Shown: piece by piece, positions 1-5,658 of the stretch | How the letters are laid out: each line of letters opens with the position of its first letter | Numbering within the stretch: the stretch's first letter is position 1 | Source of the DNA: Flavobacterium psychrophilum | GTDB lineage: Bacteria > Bacteroidota > Bacteroidia > Flavobacteriales > Flavobacteriaceae | Direction of reading: 5' to 3' | DNA: 6,980 bases | Assembly: GCA_945897545.1 (NCBI GenBank) | Contig: CAMDGJ010000147.1 | Coordinates: forward strand, 1 to 6,980 | Notes under the pieces: generated by a model | What the model was told of the DNA's origin: nothing | Databases searched by the model: none | The model's input: the letters and a program-made list of their open reading frames with translations, nothing else | Position numbers and translations under genes: made by a program

Positions 1-864
1 ATTTCCTTTTTTCCAGAAAATGCTCTCGAATTAGATGCGTTGGCAAAAGCAAAAGGAGTAACTGCTATTGTGGATTGTGGCGTTGCACCTGGAATGCACA
101 ATATCATTTTGGGATATTACAATGAAAAACTAAAACTAACTGATTTTGAAACCTTGGTTGGTGGATTGCCAAAGAAAAAAAAATGGCCTTTCAATTACAA
201 AGCACCTTTCTCACCAATTGATGTAATCGAAGAATATACAAGACCCGCACGTTATGTCGAAAACGGAAACATCATCGTTCGTGATGCTTTAACCGATTGT
301 GAATTAGTAGGATTTGACAAAGTAGGAACCTTAGAATCTTTCAATTCAGATGGCTTGCGTTCCATATTATTCACGATGCCACACATCAAGAATATGAAGG
401 AAAAAACACTGCGATATCCCGGACACGTTGAATATGTGAGAGTTTTGAAAGACAGCGGATTCTTTAACGAAAATAAAATAACGATAAACGGAACTGAAAT
501 TTCTCCGCTTGATTTTACCAGTAAAATACTTTTTAACGAATGGAAATTAGGCGAAACGGAGGAAGAATTGACCGTCATGCGAATCACTATGAAAGGTGAA
601 AATAAAAACGGTGAAATCGAACAAGTAGTTTATAATTTATACGATGAATATTGTCCAGAAACACAAACCTCATCAATGGCGAGAACAACTGGATATACAG
701 CAACGGCTGTAGTCAATCTATTTTTAGATGGTTTATTTATTGAAAAAGGAATTTTTCCGCCAGAATTAATCGGGAAACACGAAACTTGCTTTAACTATAT
801 TTTAAACTATTTGAAAGAGCGAAATGTGAACTACATAAAAACGCAAACTATTCTTGAAGTCTAA
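1..864 (+). CDS. Saccharopine dehydrogenase family protein, 3' part
   Basis: The reading frame is open from base 1, so the gene starts left of the window; 287 codons are visible before the TAA. A TTG at 40 lies inside the gene and is not its start. The visible part matches the C-terminal two thirds of bacterial saccharopine dehydrogenase/reductase-like proteins: the VVDCGVAPGMHN stretch near visible residues 24-35 is the typical glycine/proline turn after the Rossmann fold, and the SSMARTTGYTATAV stretch near the end is typical of the family. The NAD(P)-binding domain lies outside the window. Family members interconvert saccharopine with glutamate and an aminoadipate semialdehyde, or act on related carboxyalkyl amino acids. 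The exact substrate cannot be read here; a lysine-metabolism role is inferred from the family. It is a soluble cytoplasmic enzyme, with no membrane segment in the visible part. A promoter-like element and a small membrane protein gene follow 17 and 43 bases after the stop. Confidence 0.88.
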   Translation: MSFFPENALELDALAKAKGVTAIVDCGVAPGMHNIILGYYNEKLKLTDFETLVGGLPKKKKWPFNYKAPFSPIDVIEEYTRPARYVENGNIIVRDALTDCELVGFDKVGTLESFNSDGLRSILFTMPHIKNMKEKTLRYPGHVEYVRVLKDSGFFNENKITINGTEISPLDFTSKILFNEWKLGETEEELTVMRITMKGENKNGEIEQVVYNLYDEYCPETQTSSMARTTGYTATAVVNLFLDGLFIEKGIFPPELIGKHETCFNYILNYLKERNVNYIKTQTILEV

Positions 865-881
865 CTTCTATATCTTTTTAA

Positions 882-889
882 TATCTTTG
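882..889 (+). promoter_or_regulatory. Candidate -7 element (TATCTTTG) for the small membrane protein gene
   Basis: TATCTTTG is an exact match to the Bacteroidota -7 consensus TAnnTTTG and ends 18 bases before the ATG at 908, which would give a leader of roughly 12 bases. The nearest upstream TTG (854-856) is 25 bases away, a little beyond the usual 17-23, so the -33 element is weak. It suggests that the small gene can be transcribed separately from the dehydrogenase gene. Confidence 0.4.
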
Positions 890-907
890 AGGCTTAATAA
901 TTATCAC

Positions 908-1117
908 ATGAAAAACACTCAAATCCTCGTTCTATTCCTAATTGGAGCAGTGCTAATCATCACAGGAGTTGCATTCAAAATCACGAACGAACGAAAAGAC
1001 TGGACCACTTTCTTTCTAATCATAGGAATGACTTTTGAAGCTGTTGCCACGATATTGCTGCTACTAAAACTATTCAAGAAAAACAAAAACAATACCGATT
1101 CGTTTCTGGACAGTTAA
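908..1117 (+). CDS. Small two-helix membrane protein, GldL N-terminus-like
   Basis: This 69-residue protein has two predicted membrane helices, about residues 6-23 and 33-56, joined by a short charged loop (TNERKDW), and a lysine/asparagine-rich tail. The first helix ends in GVAFKI and the second contains a glutamate (E44) after IIGMTF. This pattern resembles the membrane hairpin of GldL, a gliding-motility and type IX secretion motor protein that also has an FKI motif after helix 1 and a membrane-embedded glutamate in helix 2. The long cytoplasmic domain of GldL is absent, so this is not GldL itself. I chose the ATG at 908 because it follows an exact TAnnTTTG element by 18 bases; the same frame could begin at a TTG at 854, overlapping the preceding gene, which is less likely. 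The gene ends 17 bases before a strong terminator hairpin. Its function is unknown; the GldL likeness is from memory of the family. Confidence 0.65.
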   Translation: MKNTQILVLFLIGAVLIITGVAFKITNERKDWTTFFLIIGMTFEAVATILLLLKLFKKNKNNTDSFLDS

Positions 1118-1134
1118 GCGATTTAAAAGTAAAA

Positions 1135-1172
1135 AAAAAGGGCTGCATTCGACAATGAATGTAGCCCTTTTT
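1135..1172. terminator. Bidirectional rho-independent terminator
   Basis: A 16-bp stem is formed by 1135-1150 (AAAAAGGGCTGCATTC) and 1157-1172 (GAATGTAGCCCTTTTT), with a 6-base loop GACAAT. One pair is G-U in the plus-strand RNA (1145/1162) and becomes a C-A mismatch in the minus-strand RNA. The A tract on one side and T tract on the other supply a U run in either direction. It sits between the small membrane protein gene (stop at 1117) and the convergent amt gene (stop at 1190), so it probably ends both transcripts. Confidence 0.9.
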
Positions 1173-1189
1173 ACAATATAAATTATCTC

Positions 1190-2425
1190 TTAGCGCTGTT
1201 GTCTCGCCACTTCACCGTGATGTGACAAATCAAGTCCAAGTTCCTGATCCTCTTCTGTAACTTTTACAGGAATAAACTTATTGATTATTTTAAACAATAA
1301 TAAGGTAAAAAAGAAAGCATAACTTATTGCAAAAAGAATGGCAACGCATTCCTTAAACAGTAACATTCCATCACCTCCAAAAAACAAGCCATTTGGTATC
1401 GCTTCGTTGATTGTACTGTTGGCAAAGAAACCCAAACAAATAGTTCCAATAATTCCACCCATTCCGTGAATTCCCCAAACATCTAGAGCATCATCCCAAC
1501 CTTTCTTTTCCTTATATTTTACAGCCAAAAAGCAACCGCAAGCCGCTATAATTCCAATAATTGCTGAAGAATAAATATCTACATAACCCGCAGCCGGCGT
1601 TATCGTAGCCAAACCAGCAACCGCTCCTGTCATCAATCCGACAAAAGTAGGTTTCTTGTTACCCGTATTCCATTCGATAAATAACCAAGTAACTGCTGCA
1701 AATGAAGCAGCTGTGTCTGTATTCAAAAAGGAGGAAATCGTAATCGAATTGACCGCCAATTCACTTCCAGCATTAAATCCGTACCAGCCAAACCAAAGCA
1801 ATGCTGTTCCAATGGCTACTAATGGAATATTATTAGGTTCGTGTTTATTGGTACGTCTTCCAACAAAATATACCGATGCCAAAGCAGCAAAGCCGGCTGT
1901 CGCGTGAACGGTGATTCCTCCTGCAAAGTCAAAAACTCCCCATTCTGCAAGCAAACCACCACCCCAAACCATATGAACAAAAGGGTAATACACAAAAATT
2001 TGCCAGAAAATTAAAAAGTAAACATACGATTTAAAAGAAACCCTATTGATAAAAGCTCCCGTAATCAATGCCGGAGTAATGATGGCAAACATCATTTGAT
2101 AAGCAATGAAAATATATTCCGGAAAAGGCTTATCTGCTGAATAAAGCGTTGAAGGCGTAATTCCGTGGTAAAATGCTTTATCAAAATTGCCTATGATTCC
2201 TAAAAAATCAGATCCTGAGCTCATATTTCCACTAAAACAAAGCGAATATCCAAAAGCAAACCAAAGCACTGTTCCTATTCCCATAGATACAAAACTCTGC
2301 ATCATTATACTCAAAATATTTTTATTACAACCCAATCCTCCGTAAAAAAAAGCGAGACCTGGCGTCATTAGCATCACCAAACTAGTGGCAAGAATCATAA
2401 AAGTGGTCAATCCTACATCTAACAT
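1190..2425 (-). CDS. amt: Ammonium transporter (Amt/Mep/Rh family)
   Basis: This 411-residue inner-membrane channel protein moves ammonium into the cell for assimilation into glutamine and glutamate. It is full length for the family, with about eleven hydrophobic segments and no cleavable signal peptide. Visible signatures are GGLGCNKN (29-36), the HMVWGGG motif with W154, D166 in FDFAGG, the two pore histidines H174 (ITVHATAG) and H320 (WGIHGMGG), the gate-region phenylalanine F113 and the outer-vestibule serine S221 in GFNAGSE. The short tail keeps the GLDLSHHGE motif, which in studied Amt proteins contacts the neighbouring subunit. The ATG at 2425 gives an N terminus that begins directly with the first helix. 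The gene stands alone: its convergent neighbour is behind a terminator, and rlmH is divergent upstream. No P-II (glnK) gene is next to it, although these are often paired. A promoter element and a palindrome lie just upstream. Confidence 0.97.
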   Translation of the reverse strand: MLDVGLTTFMILATSLVMLMTPGLAFFYGGLGCNKNILSIMMQSFVSMGIGTVLWFAFGYSLCFSGNMSSGSDFLGIIGNFDKAFYHGITPSTLYSADKPFPEYIFIAYQMMFAIITPALITGAFINRVSFKSYVYFLIFWQIFVYYPFVHMVWGGGLLAEWGVFDFAGGITVHATAGFAALASVYFVGRRTNKHEPNNIPLVAIGTALLWFGWYGFNAGSELAVNSITISSFLNTDTAASFAAVTWLFIEWNTGNKKPTFVGLMTGAVAGLATITPAAGYVDIYSSAIIGIIAACGCFLAVKYKEKKGWDDALDVWGIHGMGGIIGTICLGFFANSTINEAIPNGLFFGGDGMLLFKECVAILFAISYAFFFTLLLFKIINKFIPVKVTEEDQELGLDLSHHGEVARQQR

Positions 2426-2447
2426 AATTTATTTTTTTATTTTGGCT

Positions 2448-2480
2448 CAAAATTAACTAATCGTATCACAATAATTCCAA
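2448..2480 (-). promoter_or_regulatory. Candidate promoter for amt
   Basis: On the minus strand TAATTTTG (2455 to 2448) matches the TAnnTTTG -7 consensus exactly, and TTG (2480 to 2478) lies 22 bases upstream, within the 17-23 spacing reported for Flavobacterium. The element ends 22 bases before the ATG, predicting a leader of about 15 bases. Both elements are short, so chance matches in AT-rich DNA are possible. Confidence 0.45.
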
Positions 2481-2490
2481 CTTTTATTTT

Positions 2491-2510
2491 ACAAATTTCA
2501 TAAAATTTGT
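2491..2510. promoter_or_regulatory. Perfect 8+8 bp palindrome upstream of amt, possible operator
   Basis: ACAAATTT (2491-2498) and AAATTTGT (2503-2510) are perfect inverted copies around a 4-base centre CATA. The site begins 10 bases upstream of the proposed -33 element of amt and 65 bases upstream of its ATG, a position typical for a dimeric activator. No regulator can be named from the sequence, and AT-only arms are easier to form by chance than mixed ones; each arm has one G/C base. Confidence 0.35.
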
Positions 2511-2681
2511 TATGTTTAATTAATTATAGAGGGCATCTTGATAAAATTAGCACAATATTTTAGTCAACATCCTAAAAATAGGGGTATATTATATTTTTAA
2601 ACACTATTTATTCTTGTTTTAAATTAATATCATAAAATGAAGATGTAAAAACGATGATTTATTATTTAATTCTCAATTCTA

Positions 2682-2689
2682 TACCTTTG
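2682..2689 (+). promoter_or_regulatory. Candidate -7 element (TACCTTTG) for rlmH
   Basis: TACCTTTG matches TAnnTTTG exactly and ends 20 bases before the rlmH ATG, predicting a leader of about 14 bases. No clear TTG or TTTG is seen 17-23 bases upstream; TTTA near 2658-2661 is the nearest resemblance. No Shine-Dalgarno sequence is visible between this element and the start codon, which is usual in this phylum. Confidence 0.5.
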
Positions 2690-2709
2690 TTTTATTAAAA
2701 TACAACAAA

Positions 2710-3183
2710 ATGAACATCAAACTCATCGCCATTGGCAAAACCGACAATAAAAATTTGCAATCCTTGATTGACGAATATCACAAAAGGTTGTCGTTTTACA
2801 TCAAATTCGATTTAGAAATAATTCCCGATATCAAGAACGTAAAAAACTTGTCGGAAAGTCAACAAAAGGAAAAAGAAGGCGAATTGATTTTGGCTAAAAT
2901 AACGCCAACAGACCAACTCATTTTATTGGACGAAAACGGAAAAACCTTTTCGAGCGTTGCTTTTTCGGATGAATTACAGAAGAAAATGAATTCGGGAGTG
3001 AAGACTTTGGTTTTTGTAATTGGTGGACCTTATGGCTTTTCAGAAACAGTTTATGCCAAATCTAATGGTAAAATATCTCTTTCACTAATGACATTCTCGC
3101 ATCAAATGGTACGTTTATTTTTTATCGAACAATTGTATCGCGGATTCACGATTTTAAAAAATGAACCTTATCATCATCAGTGA
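2710..3183 (+). CDS. rlmH: 23S rRNA (pseudouridine-1915-N3)-methyltransferase RlmH
   Basis: This 157-residue protein is the full length expected for RlmH, a homodimeric SPOUT-class enzyme that uses S-adenosylmethionine to methylate N3 of pseudouridine 1915 in helix 69 of 23S rRNA, acting on assembled ribosomes. The N terminus (MNIKLIAIGK) is typical. The SPOUT knot follows: LLDENGKTFSS (72-82), VIGGPYGF (103-110) with the cofactor-binding glycines, the LSLMTFSHQMVR stretch (124-135), and the invariant tail NEPYHH (151-156). The ATG at 2710 is preceded at 20 bases by a TACCTTTG element. The gene is divergent from amt and appears monocistronic; the next gene in the same direction is 292 bases away and unrelated. 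Three heptamer repeats begin within its stop codon. The assignment rests on motifs and length and is secure. Confidence 0.97.
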   Translation: MNIKLIAIGKTDNKNLQSLIDEYHKRLSFYIKFDLEIIPDIKNVKNLSESQQKEKEGELILAKITPTDQLILLDENGKTFSSVAFSDELQKKMNSGVKTLVFVIGGPYGFSETVYAKSNGKISLSLMTFSHQMVRLFFIEQLYRGFTILKNEPYHHQ

Positions 3184-3202
3184 TTGTAGATTTTAGATTG
3201 CA
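3182..3202 (+). repeat. Three imperfect tandem heptamers at the rlmH stop codon
   Basis: GATTGTA (3182-3188), GATTTTA (3189-3195) and GATTGCA (3196-3202) are three adjacent copies of GATT(G/T)(T/C)A. The array starts inside the TGA stop codon of rlmH. No function is evident. Short GATTTTAGATTG-like strings may be a dispersed intergenic sequence in related genomes, which is a recollection I could not check. Confidence 0.4.
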
Positions 3203-3475
3203 GTAATTTCACGCACTAGTCTTTATTCACTATATTCAATTTACTATAATTCAAACACTTACAGTATTACTTAAAACAACGTAAACACTTCAATACATTT
3301 ATTTAAAGGTTAATTTTTTCATAAAACTCAAATAATTTTTATAAAAATATTATTATATTTATGAAGTTTAAATAAAAATATGCTTAAATCCTATTTAGTT
3401 ACACCTTTATAAGAATTAAATAAATAATATCGATTGTTACTATATTTTTCGTTTTTTAACCTTAAAAAATTTATT
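3203..3475. other. AT-rich spacer between rlmH and the CHRD lipoprotein gene
   Basis: I see no gene, RNA or clear terminator here. It holds a 14-base AT palindrome at 3335-3348 (ATTTTTA/TAAAAAT), which is weak evidence for anything. TATATTTT at 3441-3448 matches seven of eight positions of TAnnTTTG and ends 27 bases before the lipoprotein ATG. No suitable -33 element accompanies it, so I do not call a promoter. Confidence 0.4.
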
Positions 3476-3907
3476 ATGAGACACTTTATTAGAATTTTAG
3501 CCATTTTTTTTATTTCATTAACAATTGTTACCTGTGATGATGATGATGATCCAAATCCAAATGTAACTTTTAAAGCTACAATGAACGGCGCAAGTGAATC
3601 CAGCCCAAATGCTTCAACGGCAACAGGAACGGCAACACTCGTATTTAATACTACTACAAAAATATTTACAGTAACTATAGCGCATACTGTTCCGACTCCT
3701 ACTGCTGCACACATACATAAAGGCGCTTTAGGGGTTGCCGGAGGAGTCATTTTTGGATTTAGTTCAGCGATATCTCCAATATCCTATACTAGTGTTGCAT
3801 TAGATGCAACTCAGGAAGCTGACCTTCTTGCTGGACTTTATTATGTAAATGTTCATACTGCAGCATTTCCAGGAGGAGAAATTAGAGGACAGCTTCTAAA
3901 ACAATAA
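3476..3907 (+). CDS. CHRD-domain lipoprotein, probably surface-exposed
   Basis: This 143-residue protein begins with a lipoprotein signal peptide (MRHFIRILAIFFISLTIVTC) ending at Cys20; the T at position -1 is unusual for a lipobox but tolerable. Five aspartates follow the cysteine (D21-D25). An acidic run after the lipidated cysteine is the known Bacteroidota export signal that sends lipoproteins to the outer face of the outer membrane. Residues 30-140 form one CHRD domain, first described in chordin and widespread in bacteria: AHIHKG (78-83), a glycine-rich loop, and NVHTAAFPGGEIRGQL (125-140), the family's most conserved part. Its molecular role in bacteria is unknown. The ATG at 3476 is chosen because it gives a normal signal peptide; an upstream in-frame start at 3434 would place extra residues before it. 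The gene stands alone between AT-rich spacers and ends 25 bases before a hairpin terminator. Confidence 0.9.
   Translation: MRHFIRILAIFFISLTIVTCDDDDDPNPNVTFKATMNGASESSPNASTATGTATLVFNTTTKIFTVTIAHTVPTPTAAHIHKGALGVAGGVIFGFSSAISPISYTSVALDATQEADLLAGLYYVNVHTAAFPGGEIRGQLLKQ
3536..3550 (+). repeat. (GAT)5 trinucleotide tract encoding the post-cysteine aspartates
   Basis: Five consecutive GAT codons directly follow the lipobox cysteine codon TGT (3533-3535). The tract encodes D21-D25, the probable surface-export signal of the CHRD lipoprotein. Gain or loss of a unit would keep the frame and change only the number of aspartates. Confidence 0.85.
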
Positions 3908-3932
3908 ATAAAATTTGGTTTGTTATATTGAT

Positions 3933-3971
3933 AAAAGTCTTGTTTTCTAAACTATAGAAAATAAGACTTTT
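3933..3971 (+). terminator. Hairpin terminator after the CHRD lipoprotein gene
   Basis: A 17-bp stem is formed by 3933-3949 and 3955-3971 (AAAAGTCTTGTTTTCTA with TAGAAAATAAGACTTTT, one G-U pair at 3942/3962), with a 5-base loop AACTA. It lies 25 bases after the stop codon. The stem is AT-rich and the only U run is its own 3' arm (CTTTTG), so it is weaker than the terminator at 1135-1172, but its length and position support the call. The nearly symmetric structure could also work on the minus strand. Confidence 0.65.
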
Positions 3972-4216
3972 GTGATATTAAATGTTTCACGCCGAAAATT
4001 TTTAGTAGCAGTTTTCAGTCATTGTGAAGTAAAAAAAAGTTCTTGTTCGGATTATAATATGCAGTCGTTACCAGTAAAGAAATTATCTAAATTCTAAAAA
4101 GAGCAAATAAAAAATCTAAAAAATGAATTCTTCACTATTTCTAATTTTTAAACTTTGAATGAAAATTTCATTCTGCATATAAGTTTCATAACTCAAATTT
4201 GCATCAAAACGGAATC
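3972..4216. other. Gene-free AT-rich spacer with a short palindrome
   Basis: No coding region or RNA gene is supported between the CHRD terminator and the end of the minus-strand lipoprotein gene. The one structured element is a perfect inverted repeat GAATGAAA/TTTCATTC at 4157-4164 and 4166-4173 around a single A. As RNA it would give only a five- or six-pair stem without a clear U run, so it is a poor terminator; as DNA it could be a protein-binding site. No role can be assigned. Confidence 0.4.
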
Positions 4217-4728
4217 TTATTTTTTGAGTTTATCTTTGTGTAAAGCTGTTAAAAGTTGTTTTAATTCTTCCCGATTTCCTAAAATTCCATCTACAAAAAT
4301 TTCATTTTTTCTTGAAAAAAATACAACAAATCTAAACATTGGTTTCTCCATTTTATAAAACACTTTCGTAAATGGTAGAAACGCCATATTCTTGCCAATA
4401 CTATCTGCATACGAATAATAATTTTGCGCTAACTCGTTTTTGTGAGCAACTTTATTTCGCTTTTTTTCCTGCAATTTCATCACTGCGGGAATCACTAATT
4501 GCAACGCAATCGCTTGTCGATATTAAGAATCCAATTGGTCGAAATAATGGCGTTTTTCTGGTTTACTTCCGCTAAAGTATCTTTTCCTTTAGTTCTGAAA
4601 AAAATATAAATTGGCGAATGATCGACCACATCAGAAAGAATCGTTACATTCGATTTTGGCAATAAAATATCTTCTTTATTTCCACAAGAAAGCAATACAA
4701 AAAGGATTATTAAACTAAAATATTTCAT
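4217..4728 (-). pseudogene. Lipoprotein gene of unknown function, broken by a one-base frameshift
   Basis: The ATG at 4728-4726 overlaps the folP stop codon (TAATG), so translation is probably coupled to folP. The start gives a lipoprotein signal peptide with a standard lipobox, LLSC with Cys16, followed by GNKED. The first frame runs 74 sensible residues to NIDKRL, then reads RCN and stops at 4497-4495. A second frame resumes two bases after the L74 codon with LQLVIPAVMKLQEKK and runs 95 residues to the stop at 4219-4217. Adding one base near 4505-4506 (CG to CCG on the minus strand) restores DKRLPLQLVIP and one protein of 170 residues. The base sequence there is not a homopolymer or an obvious slippery site, so a real deletion or a sequencing error is more likely than programmed frameshifting. 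I do not recognise the family. The second half is lysine-rich and contains SYADSIGKN and FFSRKNEIFVDG. Confidence 0.75.
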
Positions 4729-5555
4729 TATTGATTTTTGATTGTATTGAATAAAGTAACACATTCCATTGCTTCTTTCACATCGTGAACTCGAAGTATT
4801 TTTGCTCCTTTGGTCAAGGCAATGGTGTTCAAAACCGTGGTTCCGTTTAAGGCTTCTTGTGCTGTAAAATTCAATGTTTTATAAATCATTGATTTTCTAG
4901 AAAATCCACCCAATAGCGGCAATTCTAGCATTTCGAACAGTTCCATTTTTTGTAAAACTTCATAATTTTGTTCTAATGTTTTGGCAAAACCAAATCCCGG
5001 ATCGACAATCAAATCATTGATGCCGAAAGTTCTCGCTTTAGCAATTCTTTCCGAAAAATAGAAAAGTATTTCTTTAACAATATTTTCATAATTGGTCATC
5101 GTTTGCATCGTTTGCGGACTGCCACGCATATGCATCATAATATAGGGAACATTATATTTTCCTATAGTTTCCATCATTTCCGTATCCAAATTTCCAGCAG
5201 AAATATCATTAATGATGGCGGCTCCATTTTCGATACAAACTTTGGCAACTTCGCTTCTAAAAGTATCTATAGAAATTAAGGTTTCTGGATAATGTTCCAA
5301 AATTAGATCAACGATAGGAACAATCCGCTTTAGCTCTTCGGCTTCCGAGACAAATTCAGCATTAGGCTTACTGGAATAAGCGCCAATATCGATGAAGCTT
5401 GCTCCTTCCACCAACATTTTTTCAACTTGAGACAGTATTTCAGTTTCGTTTTTATACTTTCCGCCGTCAAAAAAAGAATTGGGCGTAACATTCAAAATCC
5501 CCATCACTTTGGGAGTTATCAAATCGATAAGTTTACCTTTGCAGTTTATTGTCAT
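4728..5555 (-). CDS. folP: Dihydropteroate synthase
   Basis: This 275-residue cytoplasmic enzyme joins p-aminobenzoate to dihydropterin pyrophosphate to make dihydropteroate in folate synthesis; it is the sulfonamide target. It has the normal length and all main motifs of the TIM-barrel pterin-binding family: MGILNVTPNSFFDGG (18-32), FIDIGAYSSKPNA (54-66; the Bacteroidota-style variant of the loop usually written GGESTRPG), ISIDTFR (94-100), NDISAG (116-121), MMHMRGSPQTMQ (140-151), VDPGFGFAKT (184-193), LLGGFSRKS (214-222, with the pterin/phosphate-binding lysine) and RVHD (255-258). The ATG at 5555 places the first strand correctly. The stop shares one base with the start of the downstream lipoprotein gene, implying one transcript. 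Upstream, 103 bases separate it from the divergent DUF1599 gene; that spacer holds a GC-rich hairpin and promoter-like elements. The assignment is secure. Confidence 0.97.
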   Translation of the reverse strand: MTINCKGKLIDLITPKVMGILNVTPNSFFDGGKYKNETEILSQVEKMLVEGASFIDIGAYSSKPNAEFVSEAEELKRIVPIVDLILEHYPETLISIDTFRSEVAKVCIENGAAIINDISAGNLDTEMMETIGKYNVPYIMMHMRGSPQTMQTMTNYENIVKEILFYFSERIAKARTFGINDLIVDPGFGFAKTLEQNYEVLQKMELFEMLELPLLGGFSRKSMIYKTLNFTAQEALNGTTVLNTIALTKGAKILRVHDVKEAMECVTLFNTIKNQ

Positions 5556-5586
5556 TTTCTAAATTAAAAATCATTAAATATCTCAT

Positions 5587-5610
5587 GTCCCGAAATTTAA
5601 GGAACGGGAC
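5587..5610. other. GC-rich inverted repeat in the folP leader region
   Basis: GTCCCG (5587-5592) and CGGGAC (5605-5610) are perfect inverted copies separated by 12 AT-rich bases. If folP is transcribed from the element at 5642-5649, this would be a six-pair, five-GC hairpin in its leader, about 30 bases before the start codon. It is not followed by a U run, so it is not a standard terminator. It could be a leader structure or a binding site. Confidence 0.4.
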
Positions 5611-5630
5611 TACAATTAAAAAATATTCCT

Positions 5631-5638
5631 TATTTTTG
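5631..5638 (+). promoter_or_regulatory. Candidate -7 element (TATTTTTG) for the DUF1599 gene
   Basis: TATTTTTG matches TAnnTTTG and ends 20 bases before the ATG at 5659, the same spacing seen at rlmH. No TTG is visible 17-23 bases upstream, so the -33 part is not supported. The predicted leader is about 14 bases. Confidence 0.45.
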
Positions 5639-5641
5639 TCA

Positions 5642-5649
5642 CAAATATA
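5642..5649 (-). promoter_or_regulatory. Candidate -7 element (TATATTTG) for folP
   Basis: On the minus strand TATATTTG matches TAnnTTTG exactly. It lies only three bases from the opposite-facing element of the DUF1599 gene and 86 bases before the folP ATG, so the leader would be about 80 bases and include the GTCCCG hairpin. A -33 element would fall inside the start of the DUF1599 gene, where no TTG is seen on the minus strand. A weaker TAAATTTC at 5599-5592 is closer to folP but matches only seven of eight positions. Confidence 0.3.
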
Positions 5650-5658
5650 CAGCATTAA

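Noticed and set aside
252..587. Minus-strand open frame of 111 codons inside the dehydrogenase gene
   Set aside because: It lies wholly opposite a gene with clear family motifs, and its serine-rich translation shows no domain.
1656..1907. Plus-strand open frame opposite amt
   Set aside because: Shadow of the amt coding sequence; amt is unmistakable there.
2571..2582. CCTA-AAAA-TAGG inverted repeat between amt and rlmH
   Set aside because: Four-base arms are expected by chance; no further context.
3335..3348. ATTTTTATAAAAAT palindrome before the CHRD gene
   Set aside because: Composed only of A and T in a region of extreme AT content, so chance is sufficient.
3391..3750. Minus-strand open frame over the CHRD lipoprotein gene
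   Set aside because: Opposite a gene with a signal peptide and CHRD motifs; the translation is low-complexity valine/alanine and runs into non-coding AT-rich DNA.
4495..4510. Programmed ribosomal frameshift in the lipoprotein gene
   Set aside because: No X-XXY-YYZ slippery heptamer or following stem is seen at the junction; a one-base deletion or sequence error explains it more simply.
4155..4575. Two plus-strand frames (4155-4358 and 4372-4575)
   Set aside because: They lie opposite the frameshifted lipoprotein gene and have no start context or recognisable content.
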